This document shows, piece by piece, positions 21,661-33,198 of a DNA stretch of 64,000 nucleotides. This DNA comes from Labyrinthula sp. Ha (lineage: Eukaryota > Sar > Bigyra > Labyrinthulida > Labyrinthulaceae), in the NCBI GenBank assembly GCA_015227615.1, contig JAALGZ010000001.1, positions 3,224,001 to 3,288,000 on the forward strand. The letters run 5' to 3'. The notes beneath the pieces are model-generated. The model was given only the letters and a program-made list of their open reading frames with translations, had not been told where the DNA came from and ran no database searches. Position numbers and translations under genes: made by a program. The stretch's first letter is position 1; each line of letters starts with the position of its first letter.

Positions 21661-23664
21661 ATGTTTAATGCAAAACGAATACTTGATTTTCATGAAGCTT
21701 GTCAACATACTATCGCGAGGGTGAATGCGCGTGTAGAGGAGCGAGTAATGAAACTGAAGAGGTATTCGATTGAATTTTCTATAACAAAAGAAATATTTAA
21801 TGAAGCTGAAAAGGATCTTACAGTTTTTGGTTTCGAGGAGAGAAAGTTAGTAGAGAAGTTCAGGAAGGTGAAACAAGTTGAAACCGCTCTTCAAGCCCAA
21901 AGAATACTCAAAGCTGGAAAGAGATACCTTAATAGTCGCCCCCGTCTTTTCTTGACTGCCATGGAGAAAGGGTTTCAATACTTGGAGCAGCAGAACATAA
22001 AAAAAACTGCAAAACTCTTCATCTGTCGACTGAAGATTAAATTCTTACAGAAAATTATAGATAAAATGTATACACGAGCGAGAATCCGCAGAATCTTGAG
22101 TATATACAACAAGATTCGAGTTGTGAATAGATCTTTACCGCACTACAGAGCTATTAAATTAAAACATCAAAGTCTTGCCGGCCTTCTACAGAATGTTAAA
22201 GAAAGCAGCTATCTACTGTCGCCTCAGTCCCGAAATGTTCATTCGAACAGGTATGTGCTGCTGTCAAGGTTTTCTACAACTCTTAAAAAGAACGGCAACT
22301 GTTATGATACGGTTGACAAGGAGACATGTTTTTTTAGGTGGATAGAGTTCACACAGGAAAGGTATTTAAAGGACAGATTAGTCCTAGTTTACAGAGAGGC
22401 GAAAAAAATTTCATTTCTCCGAAAAGTGTTCTGCCATTTAGACCAGAGTCGAAAAGGACTCTATCCTTGTAAACTGGAGAAAAAGTTATCTCTAGAGAAA
22501 GTGATAATTATACGAACTTTGAAGAAGGCACAAGCAAATCTTATCAGTTACAGGATAAGATCGAAGAACTCTGTAATTAAAAAACACTTGAAGAAATCAG
22601 CGCAGGAAAGGTCGCTAAAACTTGCCCTTAAAGATACAAAGTGCTACTTCAAAGATAAGCTGTTACAGGAAAATGTCGCATTGTCAGCAGCGTTTCCTTA
22701 TCGCGGATTATTCGATTCCAGAATAACTGTCTCTAAACCTTATGGAAAATCGAATATGCTTCGTTTCGGCCTAACACTGGATTCAACTAATTTAGTCAAG
22801 TATTTTCAACCTATTATTGGGGGAAATGTACTATTGGTCCTTAGTAATGTAAGTATATGGAGTATGGACCAAGTTGTATGTGGAATAGAGTTCGTGCATT
22901 GGAATCTTGGAACAAAGCAGTTCGAGGCAAGTATGAACGGCATGAAAGAAGGAAAACGCATATCATTCTTCTTTAACGAAGATGTTCCAAATCTATTTTT
23001 TGAACAGCGTGAATACTTAATTGGTATTGACGTGTTCTTAGGTGCATATCTAGGGAAAATCAGACTTGTAAGCAACAAGAAAATATACCCCTTTATAGGG
23101 AAGGAATCTCCTGGAAACTTGATACAGGTGCGAAAACCATGCTCCTCATTTATGCCGAGAAACTATGTATATTCTGAGCTTTTTGCTCTGAAGACTTTCA
23201 ATTATGAGGGTTTTATTTTAGGGTTTGTAACTTGTTACAGGTCTGTTACGAATATACACGTATTTTCTCAATATTTCTTTGCACCACATTTTAACACAAA
23301 TGTTCTTGGTTCTCCATCTGATCTCTGCAAAATTATACTCTGTCCACAAACTCGAAGCTTAAAAATGACGGAAGCTTGGACTGAATTGTTAGTTTCCTAC
23401 AAACCTTGGTCAGACGCTTGCAACAGTGATTTGAAAGATGCAGCTAAGTTGAGAGAGAAGCTTGTTCTTGAAGAATTCGACCGCTGTAAATCCCTTATTA
23501 TCAGATTTTCGAAAAAGAAAAGCAATTCAGTAGAGCACAAAGCTTTCTGCACCGTGAGTATTGCATGTGGCATTCTAAAGTGGTTATTGCTTACAAAATG
23601 TGGAAATCTTTCCAATTCTACACCCTACAGTCGAAGGAAACTGCAGGAGCTACTATGCGATTGA
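21661..23664 (+). CDS. Unknown 667-residue lysine-rich protein
   Basis: A long uninterrupted ORF whose length alone supports a real gene. I do not recognise the family. The N-terminal half (about 1-330) is very basic and rich in K, R and L, probably helical. The C-terminal half (about 340-560) is beta-rich, with recurring blocks such as YLIGIDVFLGAYLGKIRL and FILGFVTCYRSV that loosely recall the 'I-x-G-x-x-G-x-x-L' strands of jacalin-type beta-prism lectins; this is only a suggestion. The first ATG is 6 bp after the malate dehydrogenase stop, which leaves no room for a separate promoter, so either translation starts at a later methionine, the promoter lies within the upstream gene, or the mRNA is bicistronic. 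An overlapping frame continues to about 23890 and might be a further exon. Confidence 0.7.
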   Translation: MFNAKRILDFHEACQHTIARVNARVEERVMKLKRYSIEFSITKEIFNEAEKDLTVFGFEERKLVEKFRKVKQVETALQAQRILKAGKRYLNSRPRLFLTAMEKGFQYLEQQNIKKTAKLFICRLKIKFLQKIIDKMYTRARIRRILSIYNKIRVVNRSLPHYRAIKLKHQSLAGLLQNVKESSYLLSPQSRNVHSNRYVLLSRFSTTLKKNGNCYDTVDKETCFFRWIEFTQERYLKDRLVLVYREAKKISFLRKVFCHLDQSRKGLYPCKLEKKLSLEKVIIIRTLKKAQANLISYRIRSKNSVIKKHLKKSAQERSLKLALKDTKCYFKDKLLQENVALSAAFPYRGLFDSRITVSKPYGKSNMLRFGLTLDSTNLVKYFQPIIGGNVLLVLSNVSIWSMDQVVCGIEFVHWNLGTKQFEASMNGMKEGKRISFFFNEDVPNLFFEQREYLIGIDVFLGAYLGKIRLVSNKKIYPFIGKESPGNLIQVRKPCSSFMPRNYVYSELFALKTFNYEGFILGFVTCYRSVTNIHVFSQYFFAPHFNTNVLGSPSDLCKIILCPQTRSLKMTEAWTELLVSYKPWSDACNSDLKDAAKLREKLVLEEFDRCKSLIIRFSKKKSNSVEHKAFCTVSIACGILKWLLLTKCGNLSNSTPYSRRKLQELLCD

Positions 23665-24580
23665 AGATTTTTTGATTCTTTGTCACCATGCTCTTGAAGT
23701 ACTCCCCTCAGAGAAGACAATAGAGTACACTTGTATTTTTAGGAAATGTTACCGAGCACAATATCTGGGCAAGGATTTGAGTTTTTTTTATTCTATATGC
23801 GGAGCCTCTTTTAAACTTATATTCAAAGTCGCTATCAAAGGAAGAGGTAGAACAAGACAAAAAAAAACATGTTTTTTCTATATAATATAGTACTTGGTGC
23901 AACAGGTTCTAGATGTCTTTGACTACAATGATAAACCTGTTACAAGTAAGTTGCTCCATCTTTCAAGACACTATCTGTTTTTTAAATTCCAGCTTTTTTT
24001 GGTATTTTGCTTAGAGTACAGAAGTTCTTCACTTGGGCACCAGGGTTCTGTCTGCTATATTAAATAATGCTGTTTATCTTGGATGCTTTTGCAAAATATG
24101 ATTAAGGAACACAGTAAGATATCTTGTATGACAAAAAAAAAATTCACTAAGAGAACTCAGAATCTTGCATATATTTACATAATTATTTACTAAGGTGCAC
24201 TCACAGAAAATATTTGTTACAACGTTACTAATAAAAACTTATTTTGAAACCTCATCACTGTGGCAAAGTGCACTTTTGTTCTTTCAAACTCTTTAATTAA
24301 TGCTCTTATGCACAGTACAATAATTTAATAGTATTTTTATTTCCAGCAAAACCGACATTGTACTCCCTATAGAAGGAAATTATAAACCTCTATGTGAGGT
24401 TAAACTGCTGTCACTTGCAAGTAATTGTTAACACAAAGTTGAAGCGTCTTTGTCCCCAACCTACAGAACATTGATGTTATGAACATAGAACATCAAACTA
24501 GTAACTTAAATTCAGAAATAACGTGTTACACTAAAGGCTTAACCTAAACCTTGTAAGAAAAACTTTTATTGCTTAAGGTT
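23665..24580. other. Intergenic region between convergent genes
   Basis: No gene recognised. It lies between the 3' ends of the unknown 667-residue ORF and the lipase gene and probably holds both 3' UTRs. A short frame overlapping the upstream gene (to 23890) is the only candidate for extra coding sequence. Confidence 0.5.
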
Positions 24581-26956
24581 TTACGGCTGAAGCTCTACTT
24601 GTATATCTGACAGTGTTGGTATGCTGTACTTGGCATCACATCTATCACATATTCTGCATTCTCTCACTATGCCGTAGATGAAAAGAGACTTCTTTTTCTG
24701 AGCACAACCTGGACAAACTATTTTTCCACAACCGTGACAATGTAAGCTGGACTTAATCTCTTCCGCTCCACTAGTGGATCCAAAGTAAGAGTTCCAACCT
24801 ACAAAATACCCACAAACGCCACACTTTGTTACTACTTCTCCCTCCTTATTCATTTCTCCAGCTTGCCATTGAGGAGCAAGTTTCTTTGCATGATTCGCAG
24901 CCAACACACTATGCAAACTCACTGCAACTGAGTCTGCCAAGTGATCTTTCTTCAAGTTTTCAAATGCCATGATCCGTGTGAAATCCTTGAAGTCAGATGT
25001 AACTACAGAAGCCTTGTCGACTCCATTGTGCCGATAGGAGTGAATTATTGCACCAGGGACAACCTGTCTCTCTGTGATGAACTCAAACTCACTTTGTTCT
25101 TCTGAAGCTTCAACTACCCCTGGGCTCGCTTCGGCAAAAGAACCAGCTTTTCGTTGATGCTTGGGATCAGCCCTTTGATTAGGAGCCCATAGACTTTTTA
25201 CTTTATTTCCTAATGATTTGGCATCTGCTGAAACATACTTTTCCCAGGTGGGTTTACTCCTTCGAATATCATACACACATTGCCTTAAGCTCTCCACACT
25301 CAACCTAGGAACAAGATCATCACGTACAATGAAATTAACCAAGTTTATGCGACTGAAAAAATTTTTCTCAGCCTCTGTTCTTTCACATGTTCGCTCGCTT
25401 AATCCATTCTTTTCACAAAAACTACTAACTAAGTGTGAGGATATATATTGATCAACACAGCATGGAGTTGCGTAGCCAGTCACATTGAGCTTAATATCAG
25501 GATCTAAGTTCAACAACAACAATCCCAAGAGCACAGAAACAGCAGAACCCAAAGAATGTCCTGTTATATTTACAGCATACCCTGCTTTATAGAAGTTAAG
25601 CAGACTTTGGTACATGCCAGCTCCATCTTCCGTATCCATGTCGTCTATAGATACAGATTCAACTTCCCGGGTTTCAAATTCACCATGTTTAACACCATTT
25701 AATCCAGAGAGCATCCACTTTGCGGCCTGGTAGAATCCATTATGTACAGCAACTTTCTTTGTTTCCCCGTTGTGGAGATTCAAGTCTACTTCTATAGTAA
25801 GGAAGGAGTGATTTGTTAACAAATCTTCTAATTCTGCAGTTCCTCTAATACACAGAAAAACCTCTTTTTTATTTTCACTTGCAAGTAAACAGAAGGCAGG
25901 TTTCTGATGACCTGCGCGTCCTCTAAAGCATACAACTTTTAAATCAGGTCTTTTTTCATCGAGCCCGTTAAGAATCCACTGTACATTGGATGGATGGACT
26001 ATGTAACTCAATCGACTTAGTACAAACACTTCAGCCAGATTTAGTATCATATCTTCTGGGGCTTTTGCGTAGAGAACATCTGGATCAGCTGCAAAGTGTG
26101 ATTCATATTCAATATTTGGATTATTCACTCTTATCTTTTTGGTTTCCCATAAATAATAGTACGTACCTACCATTGTTTCTTTAGTTGACAATCCTAATTC
26201 TTTTCCTAGACCAATCAACTGGGATCCTAAAGCTACAACAATAGATTGTAATTCTTTCCTAAAAATAACAGCTGCTAAACCAATCCCCCTTATACTCCAT
26301 AAGTTCTTAGCCACTTTCAGATACTGACCTCCAAAACCAACAAAGGAAGCAACGTTCAGCAATCCATCAAATCCTCTTGACGCTTTATCCAGATAAGTAT
26401 CCTTTTTATGCTCAGGTTCCGGGTAATTTTCAAATTCGTTGATATTGTATAAATAATTTGTGACTCGTTTGAAATTTTCCAGACGTTCTTCCTTTGCTAA
26501 GGTACTTGTTGCAACTTCAACAAGTGTTGAATCCGCTCCAAAAGGACTTGGAGATTCTTCACCTTCCTCATGAACTCGTGCTTGGACACTGAAAGTGTAT
26601 AATGTTTCTTTCTTTAGGTTTGATATTGTGATTCTGTTTTCTTCAACTATTTTAGAGTAACTCCATCCTTCTGTTTTACTCTGTGTTCGGAAAAAGCGTA
26701 ATTGGTATTCTACTCTGTGCTCAGATTCGATTGGGGCCCAGAAAAGTGTCACTGACTCTGAGTTAGTTTCAAGTACCTGGAGCCTTTGTACGGTTAGGTG
26801 TTCGTTCTCAGGGGTTTGAGGCATGAGTTTGACTCTTCTAGGATAGTTTGTGAACTTAGGTCTTGGTTTCTTTTGTTTTAAGAGTTTTTGTTTTAACTTT
26901 CCTGCGGCGTTGTGAGGCGGTTTTATTCTTTGAAGTTTAAGTTTGTTATATAGCAT
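24581..26956 (-). CDS. FN3 - class 3 lipase - FYVE-finger protein
   Basis: A 791-residue intronless protein. Residues about 45-150 form a fibronectin type III domain (VLETNSESVTLFWAPIE, then YTFSVQARV). Residues about 330-600 are an alpha/beta-hydrolase of the lipase class 3 / diacylglycerol-lipase type, with VFLCIRGTAELEDLL at the oxyanion side and the nucleophile elbow GHSLG at about 465-469. Residues about 708-775 carry a cysteine-rich zinc finger (CGVCG, HCHGCGKIVCPGC, ECRICDRC) with the spacing of an FYVE finger, which binds phosphatidylinositol 3-phosphate. Together this predicts an enzyme recruited to endosomal membranes that cleaves acyl glycerides there. Substrate and location are inferred; domain calls are firm except that the FYVE basic patch is only partly canonical. 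Confidence 0.9.
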   Translation of the reverse strand: MLYNKLKLQRIKPPHNAAGKLKQKLLKQKKPRPKFTNYPRRVKLMPQTPENEHLTVQRLQVLETNSESVTLFWAPIESEHRVEYQLRFFRTQSKTEGWSYSKIVEENRITISNLKKETLYTFSVQARVHEEGEESPSPFGADSTLVEVATSTLAKEERLENFKRVTNYLYNINEFENYPEPEHKKDTYLDKASRGFDGLLNVASFVGFGGQYLKVAKNLWSIRGIGLAAVIFRKELQSIVVALGSQLIGLGKELGLSTKETMVGTYYYLWETKKIRVNNPNIEYESHFAADPDVLYAKAPEDMILNLAEVFVLSRLSYIVHPSNVQWILNGLDEKRPDLKVVCFRGRAGHQKPAFCLLASENKKEVFLCIRGTAELEDLLTNHSFLTIEVDLNLHNGETKKVAVHNGFYQAAKWMLSGLNGVKHGEFETREVESVSIDDMDTEDGAGMYQSLLNFYKAGYAVNITGHSLGSAVSVLLGLLLLNLDPDIKLNVTGYATPCCVDQYISSHLVSSFCEKNGLSERTCERTEAEKNFFSRINLVNFIVRDDLVPRLSVESLRQCVYDIRRSKPTWEKYVSADAKSLGNKVKSLWAPNQRADPKHQRKAGSFAEASPGVVEASEEQSEFEFITERQVVPGAIIHSYRHNGVDKASVVTSDFKDFTRIMAFENLKKDHLADSVAVSLHSVLAANHAKKLAPQWQAGEMNKEGEVVTKCGVCGYFVGWNSYFGSTSGAEEIKSSLHCHGCGKIVCPGCAQKKKSLFIYGIVRECRICDRCDAKYSIPTLSDIQVELQP

Positions 26957-28000
26957 AAAAGAATATTGCAGTTTGGTAAAGATATTATTATGTAGAAGCC
27001 AGTCTTCAGTAATTCCGATATATTAACTCGTGCGTCTTCAAATCACTTAAAACTGCGTCAACTAATGGAAATGTAAAGCCAGTCCCAGGTAATGCAACAT
27101 TGTAATATGGTTTGTCCAAAATGTGTTTAAAAACTACTGTGGGGAAAACCGTATGGCAGACAGTTGAAGCCACTGTCATAATCTACCATTTTTACATTCA
27201 CAGTAATGATATAATTGGATTATATATATACAAAATAAGTCTTTAGTACTAAACTAAATTATACGTTAAAACTTGTTTTACTTAATCGTTAAAATTATAA
27301 TCTTAGAGAACAAAATCTAGCGGTATTAAGAACTATCCACTTGGCTTAACAACACAACAGTCCTGGTCAAGAAACTAATACTTTCCCCCAGGGATAAAGA
27401 CATCATTTGCGTTTCTATTCCACTGATACTCTAAAAGATTTAGCAGATGAGTATAGTAAACTCAAACCTGTATCCATAGCCAAAGAGCCGTAGAAAATCG
27501 CAAAGGTTTAAGACAAGGGATATGTGAAAATAATAGCAAAATTAGAGGTTGTTATTTGGCCTTTACACTGTCCGTAGTCTGTATCTCCATCATTTTTATT
27601 TAGCTATGGCCTTGAAGATATCATATGTTTAAATTACAAGCAATGTTTTGTTTAGGTTTAATTGCTTAGTGCCATCTTCCAAAGCTCTTTGATAATTGTC
27701 AGAAGTGTATATATCCATTTATAATGTACTTAGCTATTTCTTTGTATCCTTTAGCCTCAAGCATCATTTTGAATAAGCTAAATATAACCACTAATACTTA
27801 AAAATTTATTTACGAAAGCCAAATGTTATTCACAGGGGTACTCTGGTATTCCAGCCTTAATTTTAAGAGACTACGGTTTATCAGACTGACCAATATTTAC
27901 TAAATATAATATCTATGTTCTTCTTATTATTATTTCCAGCGCTAAACATCAACATGTTTCCATTTCCTTCATTTTTACCATCTTCCCGTCTGGATTTTTT
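26957..28000. other. Intergenic region upstream of the lipase
   Basis: No gene recognised. The first few hundred bases are the likely lipase promoter. Toward the right the plus strand becomes T-rich and merges into the minus-strand element remnant. Confidence 0.45.
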
Positions 28001-31000
28001 TTCAGTTATCTTTTTTTTAATGATCGAGTGGACCATTCTTTTGGAATCATCTCATACTCTCGATTTTGTAACAATATCTGTTGGATTTATTTTTCTCTCT
28101 ATTTATTCTCGAGTCTCTTCTTTATCCTTATAAATTTTTCACAAAAATAAATACTTCATTTGCAAAAGTCTAGAATTTTGTGGTAGTCTAAGAATTTTTA
28201 TGGTTTTTATCGTTACTTGATCATCTAGATATGTTCTAACTGCTTTGCTTCTTACTCCTTTAAAGCTAAACGTAATCATGATAGATAAAAATCATACAAC
28301 ACTCCGTGTAGTCTGTTCAACTTGGCTCGGGTGCTACTCTCAACAACTATCTCTATATTCTCCGCTCCAGCACAATGGCCAAGTCATTTCCGTGGATAAT
28401 GAACCTGGCAATTCTTTTCTTTGGAGGCGGAGTGTCTTCCATGTTAGAGCGATAAGCATTTCCACATTTTTTTTTCATTTTTCCAATGTTAACTTAATCC
28501 AAATTTAAGTGCATACATAGGTAGTTTAAGTTTGTAGTGCCATTATTATGTATTATATTGATGGTTGTTCTTTAAAAATAGATAATCCATTGACCACAAA
28601 GCAAGTTTTTACTATCATAATCTTTCTGCTAAACAGGAGTACTTAAACTCAACTTTGAAATAATTCAGTCACTATGTTTCTATTTCTTTTCTTCGGATCT
28701 TACTCGAGTTGGTGTGGGAGTAATCAAGTAGTTTTCATTATCATTTTTGAAGATTTAACTGTATCTCTTAGGAACTCCTCGATCTATAGTTTCACTCTAT
28801 CACCCTGCTTCTTTTTTTAAATCTCCACGAGATTTTGATGTCTTCAAGATAGTATATAGGCCAAAGTTCTGTCGATTGGTGCAATATTACTTTCGCTTTT
28901 GTATATTCCGGATATACAATTTATTGGTCGTTGATATGAGAGACCGTGCAATATTTTTTTCGATTTGAGGTTCATATCTTATAGTGATATATTTTCGACA
29001 TATTATTTAAACCATAGTTTCATTAATATTTAGGTGAAGACTTTAAACAATGTCTGAAAACATTTTCTGAATCCACAAACTCTCTAGTGTGTAGCTCATG
29101 AATTTGCTTTCATCATGAAATAAAGTTTATTGGTAAGTATAAATAATTATTGTGCGTATTTTTTATCATTAAATGATATATTAATGACATCTCCTAGTAA
29201 CTAGTGATGGAAATCACAAGAATTGCATCTAATAAGATGAATAACCTCGAAGGAGAATATTGCTATGTAATCTTCCAGCGCGCATAGTTCTATATTCATT
29301 TATCGCCGTTCTAACATTATAAACGCGTTCCTCTGATATAAGATAATACTTTCTGATATAAACCTCCACCATCCTAAAGGCCTGGGAAATTCTTCTCCGA
29401 CAATTCTAAAAATTCTTCAAATTTTTCACTGTATGCAAAGTTCAAACTATACGTATCGGCTCATATAGCAGCTTCAGGTATTTTTATGGCTCTAAAAGAA
29501 CTGTTTTCTGCCGATTTTATTTCTTGTTGTTGACGTAGATATACGACAAACTCAGTAACCCTAATTTTTGTTTTTTTTTTCTGTTTAATGAAATAATACA
29601 GGTTCGCTTAAATACGATTTTTTATCCGTTTTGGCTTACGGATAGATTTTCTTTAGGTATATTCTGTGTTTTGTCTGTCGCCCTCACCTTCATCATTATT
29701 TGGTGCCGTAGAGCCTCGAAACCCATTCTTTCTACTTTATATGCATTTAATATTGTATATTTCATTCTGTGTTTGATTGCAAAATTGTTTCCATTATTTT
29801 TCATATATATCCAGTAACCATTACTTTTCTTGATAAATACTCCAACATTGTTAACTATGTATTCCAGTTGCAGTGTCTTAAGTTTAATACCAACTTAGTA
29901 CGAGGTTGTGTATTTTGATTCTTTTTGAAAAGCAATAAATCCATTAACCTAAGAGCTTAGTATTATTTTTATACGGTTTCCTAATTCCAAATCTCTATGT
30001 AGTTTGCTATTTTTCTTTTCGATAACTATATAAGCTATCTATCGAGTTGACAGTTTTATGAGATCAATGTTCTTATTTAAGACCCAAATTTAGAAATCAG
30101 AATGATATTTTGACAAGTATATATCTAATAAGACTTTTGATCTTATCTTTAATTCGTGTTAAATATTCCCTGGATATTCTTATTCCATACTTTTTCAACA
30201 AAACTTTCAACTTTCTTCTTGTCAAATTTTTAACCTTTGCCCACATGTGTGTATATATACATTTATAAATATATTTATTTTATGAGATATCTTGCACTTC
30301 TAACCATATCTTTGAGAAAATGAATTATTAAGTTTGTTGAGTGATTTAAATAAGCTAAAGTTTCTAATAGTCTAAAATTGCAGAAAGTGTCCGTGCTCGT
30401 TGTGAAACTCATTTTGCCTCTCTGAACCTTGCATAGAATCATTAATGGATATGAATGTAATATATCGAGCTTCTATTCTAGTCTGAATAGTTTTTTTTCA
30501 AAAAAGTATTCATTTGTTTAATTCTTATACACATTTTTTTAATTTAACTACCTTGGGATGTCTTTACACTGTATACTATAATATTCTAAAGTCGTGGTCG
30601 TGGTGTTCAGTAAAGTATGCAATGAAAGGCGGTCTCTTTTTTTTAGTTTTATAGGTCTCAATGAAATTCCCTGTATTGTGATTATTTTGTTCATTCTATG
30701 GAATATAGTTTTTCCTTCCCCCTGAGTACACATGTTTAATTGTTTCTCTTGAATGCGTGGTCTACTAGGGCTATTTTTACCCTAGTTATATCAAGATTCC
30801 TATGCATAGCAGCGTCTTTGGTTTACAAGATTTTTCTGGTAAGAGGTTCTATGTTATTATATTAAAGACTCAAGCTCCCCTTTTGCTCATTTATATCCTA
30901 TATCTTACGATTCTTATTTTATTGTAGGATTCTGTACTCTTTTATCTAGTTTAAGTAAGATTGCGACGTCAATTTATACTTAGCTGCTGGATCTAATAAC

Positions 31001-31900
31001 ACACGAATGTTTTACTGTCGGTTACATTGTGCAAAACCTCTTTACTTGTAATTAAGTTCTAAGTTGATGTCACGGCTACTGATTATATTCTTGCAGATAT
31101 TTTCCTCTTACTGTCCTTATGAAAATTTGTATTATTTTGTTTGGACGTTTTGGGGCTCTTTTTCACTATTTGAATTTTGCTCTGATAAGAGTCGTTCGCT
31201 CTAGATGTGCTTATATGGAATATTGCTTTTCCAATACATAACATTTCAGGGAATAGGATATTTTTTAAGTAGTTTTTTTTCTTGAACGTAGTTGATACCT
31301 TTTCTTGAAAGCCCATATTTATTCTCTCTTTATCAAATTTATGTGGAAAATTAAAAACCTTTCTCCACAATTTGCCATAATTACACGTGTGTGGAGGTGC
31401 TTCTGGGAAATATTGAAATTGTACAGTTGTGGATAACATCAAATGTAATGAAGCAGCTTATCTATTTCATATCTCCAATATACCCTTTAAATTTTGCTCA
31501 AGCTTACTGGCTTTTATCTAATTTAGATATTATATTTTCATGGATCTTTCCTATAGGATTGCAAATTAGTTGCTTTGTTTTGCTTAGCCATATTTTTATT
31601 ACCAATTTCAAAAGGGGGAAAGTAATTTTTCCACATAGCCATTGCAGCCTCTAATATACAAATTTATTCAGTCAAATTATCTGATATGCAAACATATATG
31701 TCTTATTTTGCCTATCCTCTATTTCTAAGTATTCGTTCACTTGACGAGCCTGTTCAATGATCAATGAGTAATTCTTTTACATCTATAAATGCTTGAAACT
31801 AAACTTACGCATCTAGGTTTGCTTTAGAAGGAAGCTTGTTGGTTTTATTATTAGCCTCCAAGTGGGTTTAAAGACACAATTCGTATTCATTTTCCTTGCA
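28000..31900 (-). mobile_element. Broken minus-strand Ty3/gypsy remnant
   Basis: An old, heavily broken relative of the young element. Three separate minus-strand pieces match it in the right order and at nearly the right distances: an RT-like piece at about 30548-30900, the end of RNase H and the following linker at 29622-29804, and the C-terminal part of integrase at about 28860-28990. The RT-to-linker distance is about 905 bp here against 846 bp in the young copy. At DNA level a 14-base stretch near the RT core differs by about one base. The A-rich minus strand also agrees with the sense strand of the family. I cannot see LTRs, and the ends given are approximate. Breaks are too many to count. 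Confidence 0.5.
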
Positions 31901-33198
31901 TTAACTCTTCTTGGTAGTTGGGTCGTTAACCTTTTGCAGAGAAGAATATCAGTATTCAATCTTAAAATTAACGAGGCTAGGACTTTCAAAATGATATATG
32001 TCTTTTATATGTAGAGATAAGATTTGCTTTATTGATAATTTATAAATAAATTATTTGCCAGTATTTTTCATCTTGATTACTTCTGATAGTTCTCCAACCA
32101 TTGTTCTTAATTGTAGAAAATTAATTACTTACCGTTGCAGGATCGGGCTAAATAGCAAAAAATCTTTTTTTTTCGGACCTTATGCAAAGCTTTAAAAATT
32201 GGCCATGCGCCTTAGAAATAAACCTGGAGTAAGAGTCAGTTGTGTAATGTGGGCCATTTCCTAAAGTTTCTCCCAGCGCATAAAAGTGATTTATTTCTTT
32301 TTATCATTTAAATCAAGACTATGTTGTCCAGTCTTGTAAGGATAAGTAGATAATCATCAAAATGAAATCAGTGCCATTTGATAATTACCAGGTTTGTTTT
32401 TGAAATGAGTGCTTAACCTCATGCAAGTAATTGTTACTCAGTTTTTGAAATATGAATTTACTTGAATCGAGAGATGAATACCAGAGTGTTGATAACTGCT
32501 GATATTCCAGTGAACCTCAGCTATTCAGAAGAGAGAGAGATTTACAATTGCAGATTCATTGTTCAAGACTTCATTGTTATGAAAAAATAAGCACCAGTAT
32601 ACTACCAGTTTAGGATGTGATGTTGTGCATAGATGTTTTAATTAAGATTTGGAGAAGCACTAAAAAAATAAAATAGATTTATTTAATATGACAAAGATGT
32701 TAGAGACACAATTAGAAGATGAAATAAAGTGAGACCAAGAATCGAATAGATGACAGTTGTCTTGTCGCTCTCTGGTACATGTTCAGAGGTTTATGACATG
32801 GGTTACAAAGGAGAAACGAAGGGATGAACCTAGAATCACATGCTTCTATACTAATATTCCGTTTGTGAAACTGTGGAAAACCTCTGTGCCTAAAGAATAG
32901 CTACAAACTAGAATAAAGCAGCTACTTTAGCTACTCTTAGAATCTCGACTTTGTCATTGTTTATATAGAAAATATTTAATAAAATTCTAGTTAAGTGATA
33001 TTAAAGTCGTAGTTTACCTAAGCTATAGGCATATAAAAGGAGTAGCTAATATATGAACCAAATTGTATTCTGAAGTTTGTCTATTTCCGAATATCATACA
33101 CGCGTTTTTTTTTCAAATCGAGCTTAACGCCCGGAAAATAATATCCCCTTTAAATCAATATTACATTAACAGAAGCAAATCAAACCAATCCGTCAAAG
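31901..33198. other. Gene-poor region upstream of the PHD gene
   Basis: No gene recognised. It contains the short third match of the dispersed repeat (about 32322-32395) and, in its last few hundred bases, presumably the promoter of the PHD-finger gene. Confidence 0.45.
32322..32395 (+). repeat. Short third match of the dispersed repeat
   Basis: About 70 bases resemble 3432-3502 of copy A in the same orientation, sharing 'ccagtcttg', 'ggataa', 'gataatca' and 'aattac/aatta' blocks in order. It lies about 800 bp upstream of a gene, as copy A lies just upstream of one. Confidence 0.35.
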
